Assembly (NCBI GenBank): GCA_036346375.1
Contig: CM070503.1
Coordinates: 2,852,001-2,916,000 of the forward strand
Direction: 5' to 3'
Length of the DNA: 64,000 nt
DNA from: Guadua angustifolia
Taxonomy: Eukaryota; Streptophyta; Magnoliopsida; Poales; Poaceae
How positions within the stretch are numbered: position 1 is the stretch's first letter; each line of letters opens with the position of its first letter. Below the pieces are notes generated by a model, which had not been told where the DNA came from, did no database searches, and saw only the letters and a list, made by a program, of their open reading frames with translations. This document shows positions 22,301-33,710 of the stretch, piece after piece. The position numbers were made by a program, and so were the translations under genes.

Positions 22301-25300
22301 CATGGGTGTAGCCCAAAGATCTTTGCCCATGGATCCATCATCCTTATATGGACAGGGAATAGTTCAGCCAAAACCTGGATTAGGTGGTGCAGGTAGCCTT
22401 TCCTCTGTATTCTAATTTCCCTTTTTTTAAAGTTAGACCAAAGTTCTGCAAGAAAATTAGATTGTGCAATTTTTATGTTTATAAGTTAGTTGCACCACAT
22501 ACATTGTTACCATTGTTCTTATTAATCTTAGTCTTGTACTGGCAACGATCAAGCTTCTATCCTGATAAAGGGCTTTCAGAACAAGAGATGGACGGAATAG
22601 TGGTTTGGATGGACTTTCTAGATTTCTCTTGGCCTTTCTTTGATCTTTGTATAGCTTATGGCTAAAGTTGTGCAATAACAATATAATGCTGGAAGTGAAT
22701 GGATATGAAAGCCGTACTTGATTAAATTATGTGGATTTTTTGGTTGGTTTTGATGGGTAGTATGTCTTGAATATAATGCAAGACATTCATAAGCAAATGT
22801 TATTTTCAAGATGGAAATTATCCTTTTCTCGTTTTGTTCATTCTGCTTCTGGTGAGATGTCTTGTATTGTCAACAGGACTGAACCAAGGTGTGAGTGGTC
22901 TACCTTTGAAGGGCTGGCCATTAACTGTAAGCTCCAATTTTATTGCACCCTGTGTACAGGTTTTTATGTGGAACCTAATAACCAATTAATATTTGTCCTA
23001 CCGTCTTACAGGGAATTGACCAACTGCGGCCAAATTTAGGTGCTCAAATGCAGAAGCCATTCCTTTCAACACAGTCACAGTTTCAACTTATGTCACCACA
23101 ACAGCAGCAGCAACTCTTAGTACAGGCGCAAGCACAAGGGAACCTTAACAACTCAACGAATTATGGGGATATGGATCCCCGCAGATTTACAGCACTAAGC
23201 AGGGGTGGCTTGAATGGTAAAGATGGACAACCTGCTGGGACTGATGGTTGCATTAGTTCTCCAATGCAATCCAGTTCACCAAAAGTCCGACCAGACCAAG
23301 AATATCTCATGAAGGTTTGTTTCTTTTGGAAGCGTGCATGCTCTAGTTTGTTGGAATCTAACTATATCTGAAAGTTACGCAGCAGATGCAGCAGACATCT
23401 TCTCAGCAACAACAGGAACAACTTCAGCAGCAACAACAGCAGCCGCAGCCGCAGAACCAGCAGCAGCAAATGCAACAGGTACTGACAGTAAACCCAACCC
23501 CTGGGATTTATCTTCTGTTCTTGAAAGTTAATTCATGTGCAGATTTACCCTTACAAAGTTGAAACTGTACATATGCCCAGGAAAACTTTGGTTCATGCCT
23601 CTACCATTACACTTCTGTCAGAAAATTACAAACTTATTATGAGTTGATTAGATATATCGTATAGTGTACACAGTGGGAATTAAGATGTTTGTCCGAGAAA
23701 GCCAGGAAAAGACACTAGATAGTGCGATGGTGATGTTTGACAGCCTTAATATTCTTTTTTCCTGCGTAGTTTTCTTTGGTAATAATTCTCTTCAAAATGA
23801 TGCCAGGAGGGGGTAAGATGACTGTTGAAAATGATGCCAGGAGGGGGTATGATGACAAAGTGTTTTATGAAGAATGGGATGTAAAATTTGGTGACTAAAT
23901 TATTCCAATCACACAAAGCCAACTATATGCTAGGTTTTTTTTTGAATCACACAAATCATTTTTTTGTAGCTAAGTTATTCAAATTACATAAATCCTAGTA
24001 TCCAACTCCATGGCATTACATGTTTTGAATGATGTATTTTCTAGAGATATTTTTTACGGTCTGTCAACAAGCTGTTGACATTTGATTTTCTTGTTAAACT
24101 ATTTCGATTTTTTGAATTAACTAAACTATTTCGATTTTTTGAATTAACTAATACTCACTAATGGGCTATTTGTCCATACTTTACTTAAAATGCATCAGTA
24201 ACTTGCAATTTGCTGCTTTCTGATCTACTCGCGGTTATTTTTTATCTCCAGAACAATAGAAAAAGAAAGCAACCTACATCTTCAGGAGCAGCAAATAGCA
24301 CTGGAACAGGAAATACAGTGGGTCCTTCAGCCAACTCTCCTCCGTCTACTCCATCCACACATACACCTGGAGATGGACTTGGAATGGCTGGCAATATGCG
24401 CCATGTTCCAAAAAATTTAATGATGTATGGTGCCGACGGAACTGGACTCGCATCCTCTTCAAATCAAATGGTTACAGCTTTCCCCTTTCCATTTAATGTG
24501 ATTTTCTGGATGTATATAATATTTGTTCTATGTCAGATGGATATGTAAGGCAACTCTTGTATTTAACAGGATGATCTTGAACATTTTGGTGATGTTGGTT
24601 CTTTGGATGATAATGTTGAATCATTCTTATCCAATGATGATGGAGATCCAAGGGATATTTTTGCTGCACTTAAAAGAAGTCCTGCCGAGCCTAACCCAGC
24701 AGCTTCAAAAGGTAATCGTTCTGATGTTTTTTAATGTTTTGCAAACATCGGATAACATGTCCTTTTCTCTTTTAGGTTTTACGTTCAGTGATGTTAACTG
24801 TTGGCGAACAAGCAACAGCAAAGTCGTTTGCTGCCACTTTTCTTCAGATGGAAAAATATTGGCTAGTGCTGGACATGAGAAGATGGTACCACTAAATGCG
24901 ATGCTATTATGAATCTTTTCCTCTTAAGAGTGGCACATTTTTTCACCTTTGGTGTTGCTGTGTATGGTACTACCTTACTTGATTCTTGTTCTCTCTTAGG
25001 CTGTACTTTGGAACATGGACACTTTCCAGACACAGTATTTACCAGAAGAGCATTCTCTCATTATCACTGATGTCCGTTTCAGACCTAACTCTACTCAGTT
25101 GGCAACATCATCTTTTGACAGAACAATTAAGCTATGGGATGCTGCAGATGTAAGTTATGTTTATGTATGTGCAAATGCTAGTGACAGAAGCAATTGTGTA
25201 GGGATACTATTATGTTGTGCTTCACTGCCTCCTGTAGCAACATGACCCATTATGCTCATGCCTCCTGCGTCCTAGTACTGATATGCACTCTATTATAGTA

Positions 25301-27161
25301 CTGGTCAATTGGTCATGGCAGTAGATGTTATTACAACTAGCGGAATTCCCACTCAATTGCGCGGTTAGATATTGAAAAATACTATATTTTGTATATGACA
25401 GTTGTATTTGTCATACAACTGTAATAGATGTAATATTTATATATGATTAATGTACACCGTTATAATCTAACCATACCGAAATAAGTGGTGTAGTTCTTTT
25501 TTTTTGGTCGATGAATGAGGGACTTTGTAGAAATTTTATTTTATTTATTCTGATTTAAGGATTATTGTGGGGTTTCCTAGTCCTTTAAAGTATCACCATT
25601 TGTTTGTAGATATATAGATTATTCCTCTCAAAGTACAATATGAGATACGACCATCGTGCAAATAAATTAGTGGATAAATAATATATATCCATGCTTTTAG
25701 GAATACCAGAATTTAGTATGTCCAATATGTGGTAATTGTTTTAAGTGTGACATCAGCCTTGACCCCTGAGTTTGAAGTTGGTGGTATGTGTACTTCCATT
25801 TTGTAGAGTATTGCTTATGTAACTTGAATCTTTCTTGTTTGGCAGCCTGGATTCTCTCTGCAGACATTTCCTGGGCATGGTTTCCAGGTCACATCTCTAG
25901 ATTTTCATCCAAAGAAAACAGACATTTTGTGCTCTTGTGATGGCAATGGTGAAATCCGGTTCTGGAATGTGCAGACTCAGCATTCATGTATACGTGTCAT
26001 GAAGGTTGATACCCTTCTTTCTATCACCTTAAAAATTTCTTAATAATTTAAGTAACAAATAGGACCAATACGATTTGTGCAATTTGTAACTTTATTAGTC
26101 TGACTATTTTTCTTGGACAGGGTGGCACCGCTCAAGTTCGTTTTCAGCCTAACACAGGACAGTTCCTCGCAGCTGCTGCTGAAAATGTAGTTTCCATATT
26201 TGAATTTGACACATATAGCAAAAAATACACCCTACAGGTTCTGTTCTTGAACGCCGACACATCTACCGTTCATATATTTTTTTTCTTGAGCAGTTTCATT
26301 TGCAACATTTTCCTTCATTAGTGCCTCTGGACATGCATATTTAGAATCCCTCGTCATATAAAGCTTTTTTTGGTGGGGTTGTGCCAAGTAATCATGAACA
26401 TTAAGCGCTTGATTTGTAATCTCAGGGCCATAGCACAGACGTGCAGTCAATTTGCTGGGACAACACTGGGGAGTTGCTTGCGTCTGTCAGTCAGGATCTA
26501 GTTAAGGTCTGGTCAATATCATCAGGAGAGTGCATTCATGAGGTCAGCTCAAATGGGAACAAGTTCCATTCTTGTGTGTTCCACCCAAGCTATCCCAATC
26601 TCCTGGTGATTGGGGGCTACCAGGTAGTAATGACTCTTCGTTTGAGTTTTAATCACTTCTACTTGAATGCAATCTAATTGTTTTGTGGAAGTGTATGTCC
26701 TTTTATGTTTTTATCAGTAAACTTATCACTAAGATATGTTTAGTATTTTGTTTCATCTCTGTTGACAAGAAGTTACTACCAGTTATAACACACAGTGCTG
26801 CTGGCATTGGACAGCTAGCAGATTCCTATTTAACAAGAAGATGCTGGCAGAATCTTGTTAATTTTTCTTGTAATATATGAGTCTTGTTAGCTATAGCATT
26901 ACCCCTTCTCAAGGCATAGTCAACTTATGTTGGAATCACCAATGGCAGCAACTCTGATGACTCTTTTCTTTGCTGCTTATTTGTTGTTAGTTTCTCATCA
27001 GCATTCTAATGATGCAGTCTCTGGAGCTATGGAACATGGTAAAGAACCAAAGCATGACAGTGCAGGCTCATGAAGGTCTAATTGCGTCGTTGGCGCAATC
27101 ACCAGTTACTGGGATGGTGGCTTCCGCGAGCCACGACAATTCTGTCAAGTTGTGGAAGTAA
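19379..27161 (+). CDS. LUH: LEUNIG/LEUNIG_HOMOLOG-type transcriptional corepressor, complete, 17 exons
   Basis: The exons are 19379-19410, 19497-19594, 21518-21627, 21712-22013, 22121-22196, 22281-22392, 22877-22926, 23012-23314, 23383-23478, 24252-24470, 24570-24711, 24776-24885, 25000-25149, 25846-26004, 26121-26237, 26426-26623 and 27018-27161. All have GT/AG borders. They sum to 2,418 nt, 805 aa plus TAA, close to the 787 aa of Arabidopsis LUH. The LUFS domain with LisH (about 1-85; MAQSNWEADKMLDVYIYDYL, then [20 protein letters not shown]) binds SEUSS-type adaptors. Q-rich segments follow (about 83-110, 350-390), then a NNRKRK basic motif. The C-terminal WD40 propeller (about 514-805) ends in VKLWK. 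Family members recruit repressor complexes with SEUSS and HDACs to developmental promoters in the nucleus. The LUH-like assignment rests on the central GLNQGVSGLPLKGWPLT and MDDLEHF blocks. WD-repeat 1 reads HEKMAVLW, where I expect a second Lys in place of Met. The gene appears functional. Confidence 0.93.
20450..20625 (+). repeat. Intronic retroelement tail ending in (TTG)n
   Basis: Within intron 2 a segment ends CCTACCCCTACTTGTTTGGG...AAAGGCTTGG(TTG)n. Endings of this form are typical of plant RTE-type LINEs and derived SINEs. The same insertion is present in the inverted copy (about 53483-53650) and in the third copy (about 61615-61795), so it predates the gene duplications. Only the tail is visible. 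Confidence 0.55.
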
Positions 27162-28553
27162 CAGTAATAAGTAATGCACCTAGATATTTTTTTTCCAGAT
27201 ATTGATATTTCTTGTGCCGAGGCATAGAATGGGGTGAGCTTGGCGATATTGTCGATTGTGTAGTGTTCAAAGGCAAATAAGGAAGAGTAGTAGCTGGTTG
27301 CTTGTCGCGGTTGAGCTGCTGAGTGCTGATTGCAGTGAGTTTGTGGAAGGAATTTGTATTTATCTTGATGGGTGTTGGTGTAGCCCAAAAAGAGCAAAGA
27401 AAAAAAAACTATGGCCTAAAGTTGGCCCCTGTTTCATTTTACTAGGCAGCTCTTGTGCGCTACGCTGCGCACAGATAGGAATGTAACTGACTTAGCGCAT
27501 GGGTAGAAATGTGATTTTTCCGCGCATGTAGGCATTACTTGAGTAATAAACTCGGTATAAATTCGAGTTTGATGCTTATATAAGGAAATGCATGGACGAT
27601 TGCCTAAAGAGATTAAGTTTGGGTTGCATAATCAGCGCCTCAAGGGAGGATAAATACAAAACGCTGAAATCAACATAGTTTTGCCTATACTATTGCGTAG
27701 AACTTGTATTTCAGAATGGATGTGACAGCTAATAGATGAGTTAAGAAGAATGGATTTGTTTCGATTTGGTTAGTCATCATCTATGAAATGTCCTAGAGGG
27801 GTACCAAATGGTCGTAACATCTGGAGGCTTACGGAAGTTTGTTTGTTTGTCAGATCCATCGTTTTCTATGTTCCTGATCGATTCATCGTTTTGTTTTAAT
27901 TCATGAGCAAATCTAAATTTATAGGGAAAATTGTAGAAGCAGGGATGGCATTCCGAAGAGAAGCTGTTAAGGCAGTTGTCTGGAATTGTTGCAAGAATTC
28001 AGGATCAGTATTTGCTGCGGTAGTAAAACAGAGCATATGATTTGGAAGAAAGAAACGCCATTTCTTATTCTCCCAGAATGCACTGCATGAGAATGGGATG
28101 CTAAGATTTGTCTAGCTGGAATGTTAGGATCTGTCGATGTAGAAGAACAGAACAAAAGACATAGATGAAATAGTGCTAATTATTGTTACAGAAACAATAG
28201 ACAGAAAGAAATAAAGAGCTTTCTGTAATTCTTGACATAGGCTAAGGAAAATCAACAGAAGCAGAGCTTTAAAGTCATGAATCGTGATGAGTAAAAGTTT
28301 TTTTAGCGGAAATTCGCTGTATAATGCAATGGCTACGTACGATTATCAATTTAGAATGTCTTAGATTTTATATCAGAATTCGATAAATCAATATATTTCA
28401 TTCTGGAAAGATTAGTTTCGAACACGGAACATAGTATGATATATAATATATTTTCTTGGCATATATAGGTCATTAGGTTATCAATAAGTATAATTAAACG
28501 TAAAGATAAGTAAGAGGGCTCTTAAGTCTTCAGCAGGTAGCGTATCGCTGTAA
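27162..28553. other. 3' flank of the LEUNIG-type gene
   Basis: The probable 3' UTR runs on from 27162. A perfect short hairpin TGTGCGC-TACGCT-GCGCACA lies at about 27452-27471. Bases 27600-28550 are AT-rich with no supported coding region. Confidence 0.4.
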
Positions 28554-28561
28554 TATGTAAT

Positions 28562-28784
28562 CAAGGGCGGATCTAGGAAAATTAGTCACCTGGGTCATCG
28601 CCGACATACGGCCTATGGGCTGCTTGCTTTCGGATAACTGGTCAGTCTGGATGAGCACTGGGGTTGTGGTCCAGGCTAATCTGCCACTGAGGTCATCAAC
28701 TGTGTTTAGCGGGAGGTATAAGGAACTAGTACGGGGGCGTCGGGGTCACCGAACCCCGGCCCCCTCAAGGTAGATCCGCCCCTG
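28562..28784. mobile_element. hAT-type MITE with 8-bp target duplication
   Basis: The 223-bp element has termini CAAGGGCGGATCTAGG and, inverted, CAGGGGCGGATCTACC. It is flanked by a perfect 8-bp repeat TATGTAAT at 28554-28561 and 28785-28792. The termini and 8-bp duplication are those of hAT-derived MITEs. It is non-coding and parasitises hAT transposase in trans. Confidence 0.92.
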
Positions 28785-28792
28785 TATGTAAT

Positions 28793-29380
28793 GACAAAAG
28801 TAAGTAGATAGTAAAAGGATGATGATTATCACTACGGTGTGCTAAAAGGATAAGGAACATAGTAAACAGAGGCTAATATTAGAAAGTTTGAAATACGGCA
28901 AACGATGATACTTATAAGAGTATACACTATCCAAGGTCTGTGTGGCTTGATATAGAATTACACAACCATAACGGGAGATATATAGTCTTTTGTCGCCGAT
29001 GAAGACAAAATGGGATCAGCCAACTTCAGAAGCTTAGGTCTGTTGGGAGTAGAGAATGTTCGGAGGTGTTGCGATGAAGGATAATAAATAAGAACGCAAG
29101 TAATAGAAAAAAAAGTATTGTCTATGATCTACCTGTTTTACTGTGAGCCAGGCCTTTTGTCTCGGAATAGCCTTCTCTTAACAGGAGTTTTTCCTTTAAT
29201 AATGCTGGGATCATGTACCTAAATGAGAACATCATGTCAATGCTTTATTAGAGATGACTACAGAAGCTATATATAGATGAATATCGATAGAAACATTACT
29301 CTGTGTGGCCTTCGATAGCGCTGGGAGTTGGATCATCAGTATTTAGTGGTCTCTTGAGTGAAGCCTGCGACGTAGGTAAC
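28793..29380. other. Spacer between the MITE and the CACTA element
   Basis: AT-rich DNA with no convincing gene. It may belong to the 3' end of the decayed RPA-like gene, but no domain is seen. Confidence 0.35.
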
Positions 29381-29383
29381 ACC

Positions 29384-30534
29384 CACTACAAGATAACATG
29401 GATTTCCCGGCGTTTATTTTACCCGGCGTTTAATCTAAACGCCCTTAATAAGGCTAAAGCCGGCGTTTTTTATCATTCGAGGCATTTAAATGCCAGGGAA
29501 TTCCACTCTATACCGGCGTTTATAAACGCCGGGTTAGAGTCTTCCATAGCGCTTATAAACGCCGGAATTTAATTTATATCGGCGTTATAAACACCGGTTA
29601 CTGATCTTCACGCTTATAAACGCTGAATTTCACTCTATACGGCGTTTAGAAACGCCGGTTAGAGTCTTCCACGGCGCTTATAAATGCCGGTATAGAGTGG
29701 AATTCGGCGTTTATAAGCGCTGGTAGACTCTACCACTATTATAAACGTGAATACCACACCGAATTTGAAAAATTAAAATTAAATAATATTATATTTGAAA
29801 TAATTGAAACTAATATTCCATTTGCAATAATTTCTGTCCAAATATTTCATTTTCGATGATATTTTGTCTAAAATTTCAAATTTTGTTCGAAAATTCAATT
29901 TTCGTTGATATTTTGTTTGAAAATTCAAATTTTTTCGACCATCTGATTTTGTGATACTTATCAATTTCAGATGCTACTTTTCGTTATCTTTCCAATGAGC
30001 CAAAGAACGCCTGATTGGAGGTACGAGTCAAAAGTTATGTCTATTTTAAGAAATATGCTCGGATTTCGCATTTGCAAACTAGAATTGGTGCCCAAAAGAA
30101 TATAATTGGAGATCTTATCGTATGATGCTTTTGCTAATTACCTCAATAGTTTGCTAATTTGAAATAATTGAAAATCGGTGTTCGGTGTTTAACGGGTTAA
30201 GGAGGAGGACGATTATATATCGATGCGATCATACCACCACTAAAGTACTAGATCTTATAAAAACTCGAAGTTAAGCGTGCTTGGACAAGAGTAATAATAA
30301 GATGGGTGACCTCTGAAGTCATTGTGCACCGTGATTTTAAATGCCACGAATAGAGGAACCCCACTTATAAACGCCGGTTAGAGTCTTCCACTAGACTTAT
30401 AAACGCCATGGATAATTAAGCGCGCTAATTACTTTTCTCGACGCCATGTAAACGCCATCTAAAATCTTTTTAAGGCATTTATAAGGTTTTAAAGGCATTT
30501 ATAGGCGCCATCGGAAGCCCGACGTGTTGTAGTG
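29384..30534. mobile_element. Non-autonomous CACTA transposon, 1,151 bp
   Basis: The left end is CACTACAAGATAACATGG and the right end, inverted, is CACTACAACACGTCGGGC. The 3-bp duplication ACC is present at 29381-29383 and 30535-30537. Subterminal regions carry many palindromic GGCGTTTATAAACGCC units in both orientations, dense at 29400-29750 and again at 30360-30510. In CACTA elements such subterminal repeats bind the TNPA-type protein. The centre is AT-rich and encodes neither TNPA nor TNPD, so it must depend on an autonomous relative. Confidence 0.93.
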
Positions 30535-30599
30535 ACCTATAGGTAACAAAAGTAAGTTTTGAAATAATACAAATAATGCAGGGTCACTAATAAGAGCTG

Positions 30600-32110
30600 C
30601 GATGCTGTAATGGTCGTGACGACCTACTTGTGGTGATGGCGGTGTTCCTTGAGGTGCAATAGTAGGAGCTCCAACGCCTTCCTGACATCATAGACACACA
30701 CACACACATATTCATGTGAGATGTCATAGATATAAATAACCGAAGAGTTCTTTGTACCATGCATAGACTCTTCTCATATACAGGAAGTATAGAAAAAATC
30801 TAAGACGTGGTGACTGTCTGGTTACAAATCAGAAATGCGACAGTTTTTCTTTTGTCGTATATAGGTAACCTCTTGCAGTACAGAATACATATGAATGTAA
30901 TATAAATAGTATGAAGATAGAAAGATGATCGATAATCTAAATATTCTAAAGAAAGACACGAGTATGTAGATAGGAACAGACATAGATACGAAAATAAAAG
31001 AATAAGAATAAACCTTCAGAGGTCCAGAAACCTCTTGGGCCATATCAGGCAAGAGAGATGGAGACGGCACTGTACCTTGAGGTGAAATAGTAGGACTCCA
31101 ACGTTTTCTTGATATATATATATTCATGTGAGGAGAAGTCATAGATATAGATAACTGAAGAGCTCTTTGTACCATGCATAGACTCTTATCATATACAATA
31201 AGTATGGTAAAAATGTAAGACATGATGATTGTTTGGTTATGAATCAGAAACACGACAGTTTTTCTTTTGTCGTATGTAAGTAACCTCTTGCAGTGTGGAA
31301 TACATGTCAATGTGATACAAACATTGTGAAGATAGAAAGATGATAGATAATTTAAATATTCTAAAGAAAGACATATACATGTACATAGGAACAAACATAG
31401 ATAAGAAAATGAAGCAAAGGAACAAGAATAAACCTTGAGGGGTCTAGGAATATCTTGGGCCATAGCAGCAAGAGAGACGAAGACGATGTGATAGCCTCAG
31501 GGCTAGCAAAAAGGCTATCTTTCTCAAAGCTAACCGGGTGCGTGTGGCTCTGAGAGGAACTCAAGGCTGCATAAGACATAGAGTCCGGTGAGGGAGTCAT
31601 TGATGGCTGAAGATGGGTCTCAGTTATGACACGTTGCGCTTTTTCAATCGCAGCTACAGATTGAGTAGCCCTGGAGGTATCCTCTGTAATGTTATCGGTA
31701 TGCGATGCAATAAGGGAATCTAATGCATTTGTTCATTGGCAGAGGTAGTTCCTGATACAAAGAGGATAGGGGAGACAGAATCAACTTGGTACGATATCTT
31801 GACTCGTTGTAAGGCTCTTCGTGTGACTGAGACTTGTAGGCTATATTGTCTTCCATAAAGACGTGAGATCTGAGGTGGAATGAAGTCATCGGGACCTTTA
31901 CTGGATGTCACAAGTTGACACATTGGGCATCCAACCAGTTGCTCGCCTATTTCTGCAAAGAAGATGAATTTCACTATGGAGGCTTCTGGTTTGAACATGT
32001 CATCATGATCAATACCGTGGATTGTAACTCGATACCTATTGCAACAAGTATGTTGGGTAACTATCAATACAGGGTGGGATTATTGTACGAAAAGAGTTAA
32101 ACATATAAAA
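30600..32110 (-). pseudogene. Decayed RPA70-like (replication factor A C-terminal OB-fold) gene
   Basis: On the minus strand, 32067-31720 encodes a segment resembling the C-terminal OB-fold of plant RPA1-like proteins. It has RYRVTIHGIDHDD, then FIFFAEIGEQLVG, then IPPQISRLYGRQYSLQVSVT and ISYQV at the end, the order expected for the fold. A frameshift at about 31715 leads into a Ser/Thr/Pro-rich tail (31715-31445) with a plausible donor after PRPLK. Two further short exon-like blocks around 31110-31022 and 30680-30600 repeat the motif PTI(S/A)PQGT. Plant genomes carry many such RPA-like genes, including some inside Helitrons. The N-terminal domains are missing because the copia LTR cuts in at 32140. 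Frameshift and truncation indicate a pseudogene. Confidence 0.6.
30645..31480. repeat. Tandem duplication of an exon-intron block, about 420-bp period
   Basis: Unit 1 (about 30645-31065) and unit 2 (about 31068-31480) share GTACCATGCATAGACTCTT, GACAGTTTTTCTTTTGTCGT, GTAACCTCTTGCAGT and ATATTCTAAAGAAAGACA in order, about 85 percent identical. Each spans an intron plus part of an exon of the RPA-like pseudogene. A CA microsatellite lies in unit 1 near 30692. Confidence 0.85.
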
Positions 32111-32139
32111 ATAAGAATAATATATCGGGGATCAGCTAT

Positions 32140-33710
32140 TGTGGAATCTGAAGGATCAAGTTGGCCTAGAGGGGGGTGAATAGGCAACTTTACAAAATTT
32201 CAGAAATAATCACAGAACAAAATTCTTTGCTTAAGTACTTTAGTTACCAGATTCAAGTGAAAGAAAATAAAGCACAGATAACTAAAAGGCAGCAAGAGAT
32301 TATCACAACAGCAAGAACTTGCACAGGAGACACAAGAATTTATCCCGTGGTTCGGAGCCAGCCTCCTACTCCACGTTAGAGTACTTCTCTCGAAGTATGG
32401 CTCCCCCAAAGCTAGCCGCAGTAGCTTTGGTGATCACTAGTGTGACTCTTTTACCACTCCGGTGAGGTGAGTCTCAACCTCTTCACAACAGTGGTGGCCT
32501 TCTACAATCTCTTTTGGACAGGTCACACCAACACCTCCTCTAAACCGTTTAGGAACACTTAATTCTAAGAGTAATAGACTATCCACAAACACTGTCTCTT
32601 GGTTCACTAGCACATCACTCAACTAGACTAAGTTTGGAGCCAAACACTTAAAGTGCTAAGTTTTGGAGTTCAAAGTTGAAGTACAGTCTCCTTGGTGGAA
32701 TAGAAGCTCAAGAATGCTAAGATGTCAAGGAGATCAAAGAATATTCAAAAAGTTCTGTGGTAGAAGGCTCACGAAATGCTTATATAGCCATTTGAGCTGA
32801 AAATAGCCGTTACACCTACCACAGGAGCCGTTGGGACGTGTCAAACTGTCAAAAATAGGCTATCACATTTGCAATGGACTTAGCAAAAATAGGCTTGGAG
32901 ATTAGCTCTTTGTACTCCGGAGTAATATTTTCAAAGAGAGCATTTGCGCCGGACTAAATTTGCTTGGTCCGACGTACATGGAATTCCAGAATATTTTGGT
33001 CCGGCAAAAAGATGTGAACTTGTATATGTGCGCAGGATCGAAAAAATTTGGTCTGTAGCAGAAGAATTTCAATGAAGTTTATACTAACGGAATTTTTGAA
33101 ATCAGAGATATAAGTCTAACCGAGAGGAATGCATCTATGCCGGACTAGATTTTGTGTTAGCGGAAGTTGGTCTGGCGTAGATGGTGTATGCTCGGTTAAC
33201 CTTAAGCAAGGAATGCTTTCACCACGGACTCAGAGAAACAGAGGTCCGGCGAAGACTTTAGTTGGCTCCAGACAATATTTTGAAGGAACAAGAATAGTCC
33301 AGCAGGAATTGGATTTTAACTGAGATTGCGCGGACTTAAGAAAAGAGCAATGAAGTTAAGTCCGGGGAAAACACATATTGTTTGTTCAAGGAGGATTGAT
33401 TTTGGAGGAAATATATTTGAATGATATTGACTCCAAGCTGTCTATTTATTCTTAGCCTATGAACTAAAATTTTAACTTGTGCACAATCCCCCTTAATAGT
33501 ACAACCAAAACAAATATTAATCCTAACTACTTAGCTTGAATCAGCTCCCAAGCCAAAACTAGTAACAAAGATCCTTAATCTTGACCTTTTTGATAACTTC
33601 TTTGATGCTTCAACCAATATCTTTTATTTTTTAGAGATCATTGACTTAATTATCAACACCAAAACCATATAAGTATATAAAAAAAGAATTAGGGGGCATA
33701 GATACTATCA
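32140..33710 (-). mobile_element. 3' LTR of a SIRE/Maximus-like Ty1-copia element
   Basis: Read on the minus strand the LTR runs from TGATAGTATC (33710) to GATTCCACA (32140), in TG...CA form and 1,571 bp long. It is preceded by a polypurine tract (AACAAGGGGAGAT on the minus strand at 33711-33723). It contains the GGCCTAGAGGGGGGTGAATA phrase near the right-hand terminus, often seen in plant copia LTRs. Several inverted CGGACT/GTCCGGC pairs lie at 32940-33370. No 5' LTR exists in the window. Confidence 0.7.

Noticed and set aside
30822..31463. 213-codon minus-strand open frame as one protein
   Set aside because: It runs through the intron sequence of the duplicated exon-intron block and its middle is low-complexity Ser/Tyr/Leu/Ile. 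Only the PQGT-containing exon parts look coding.
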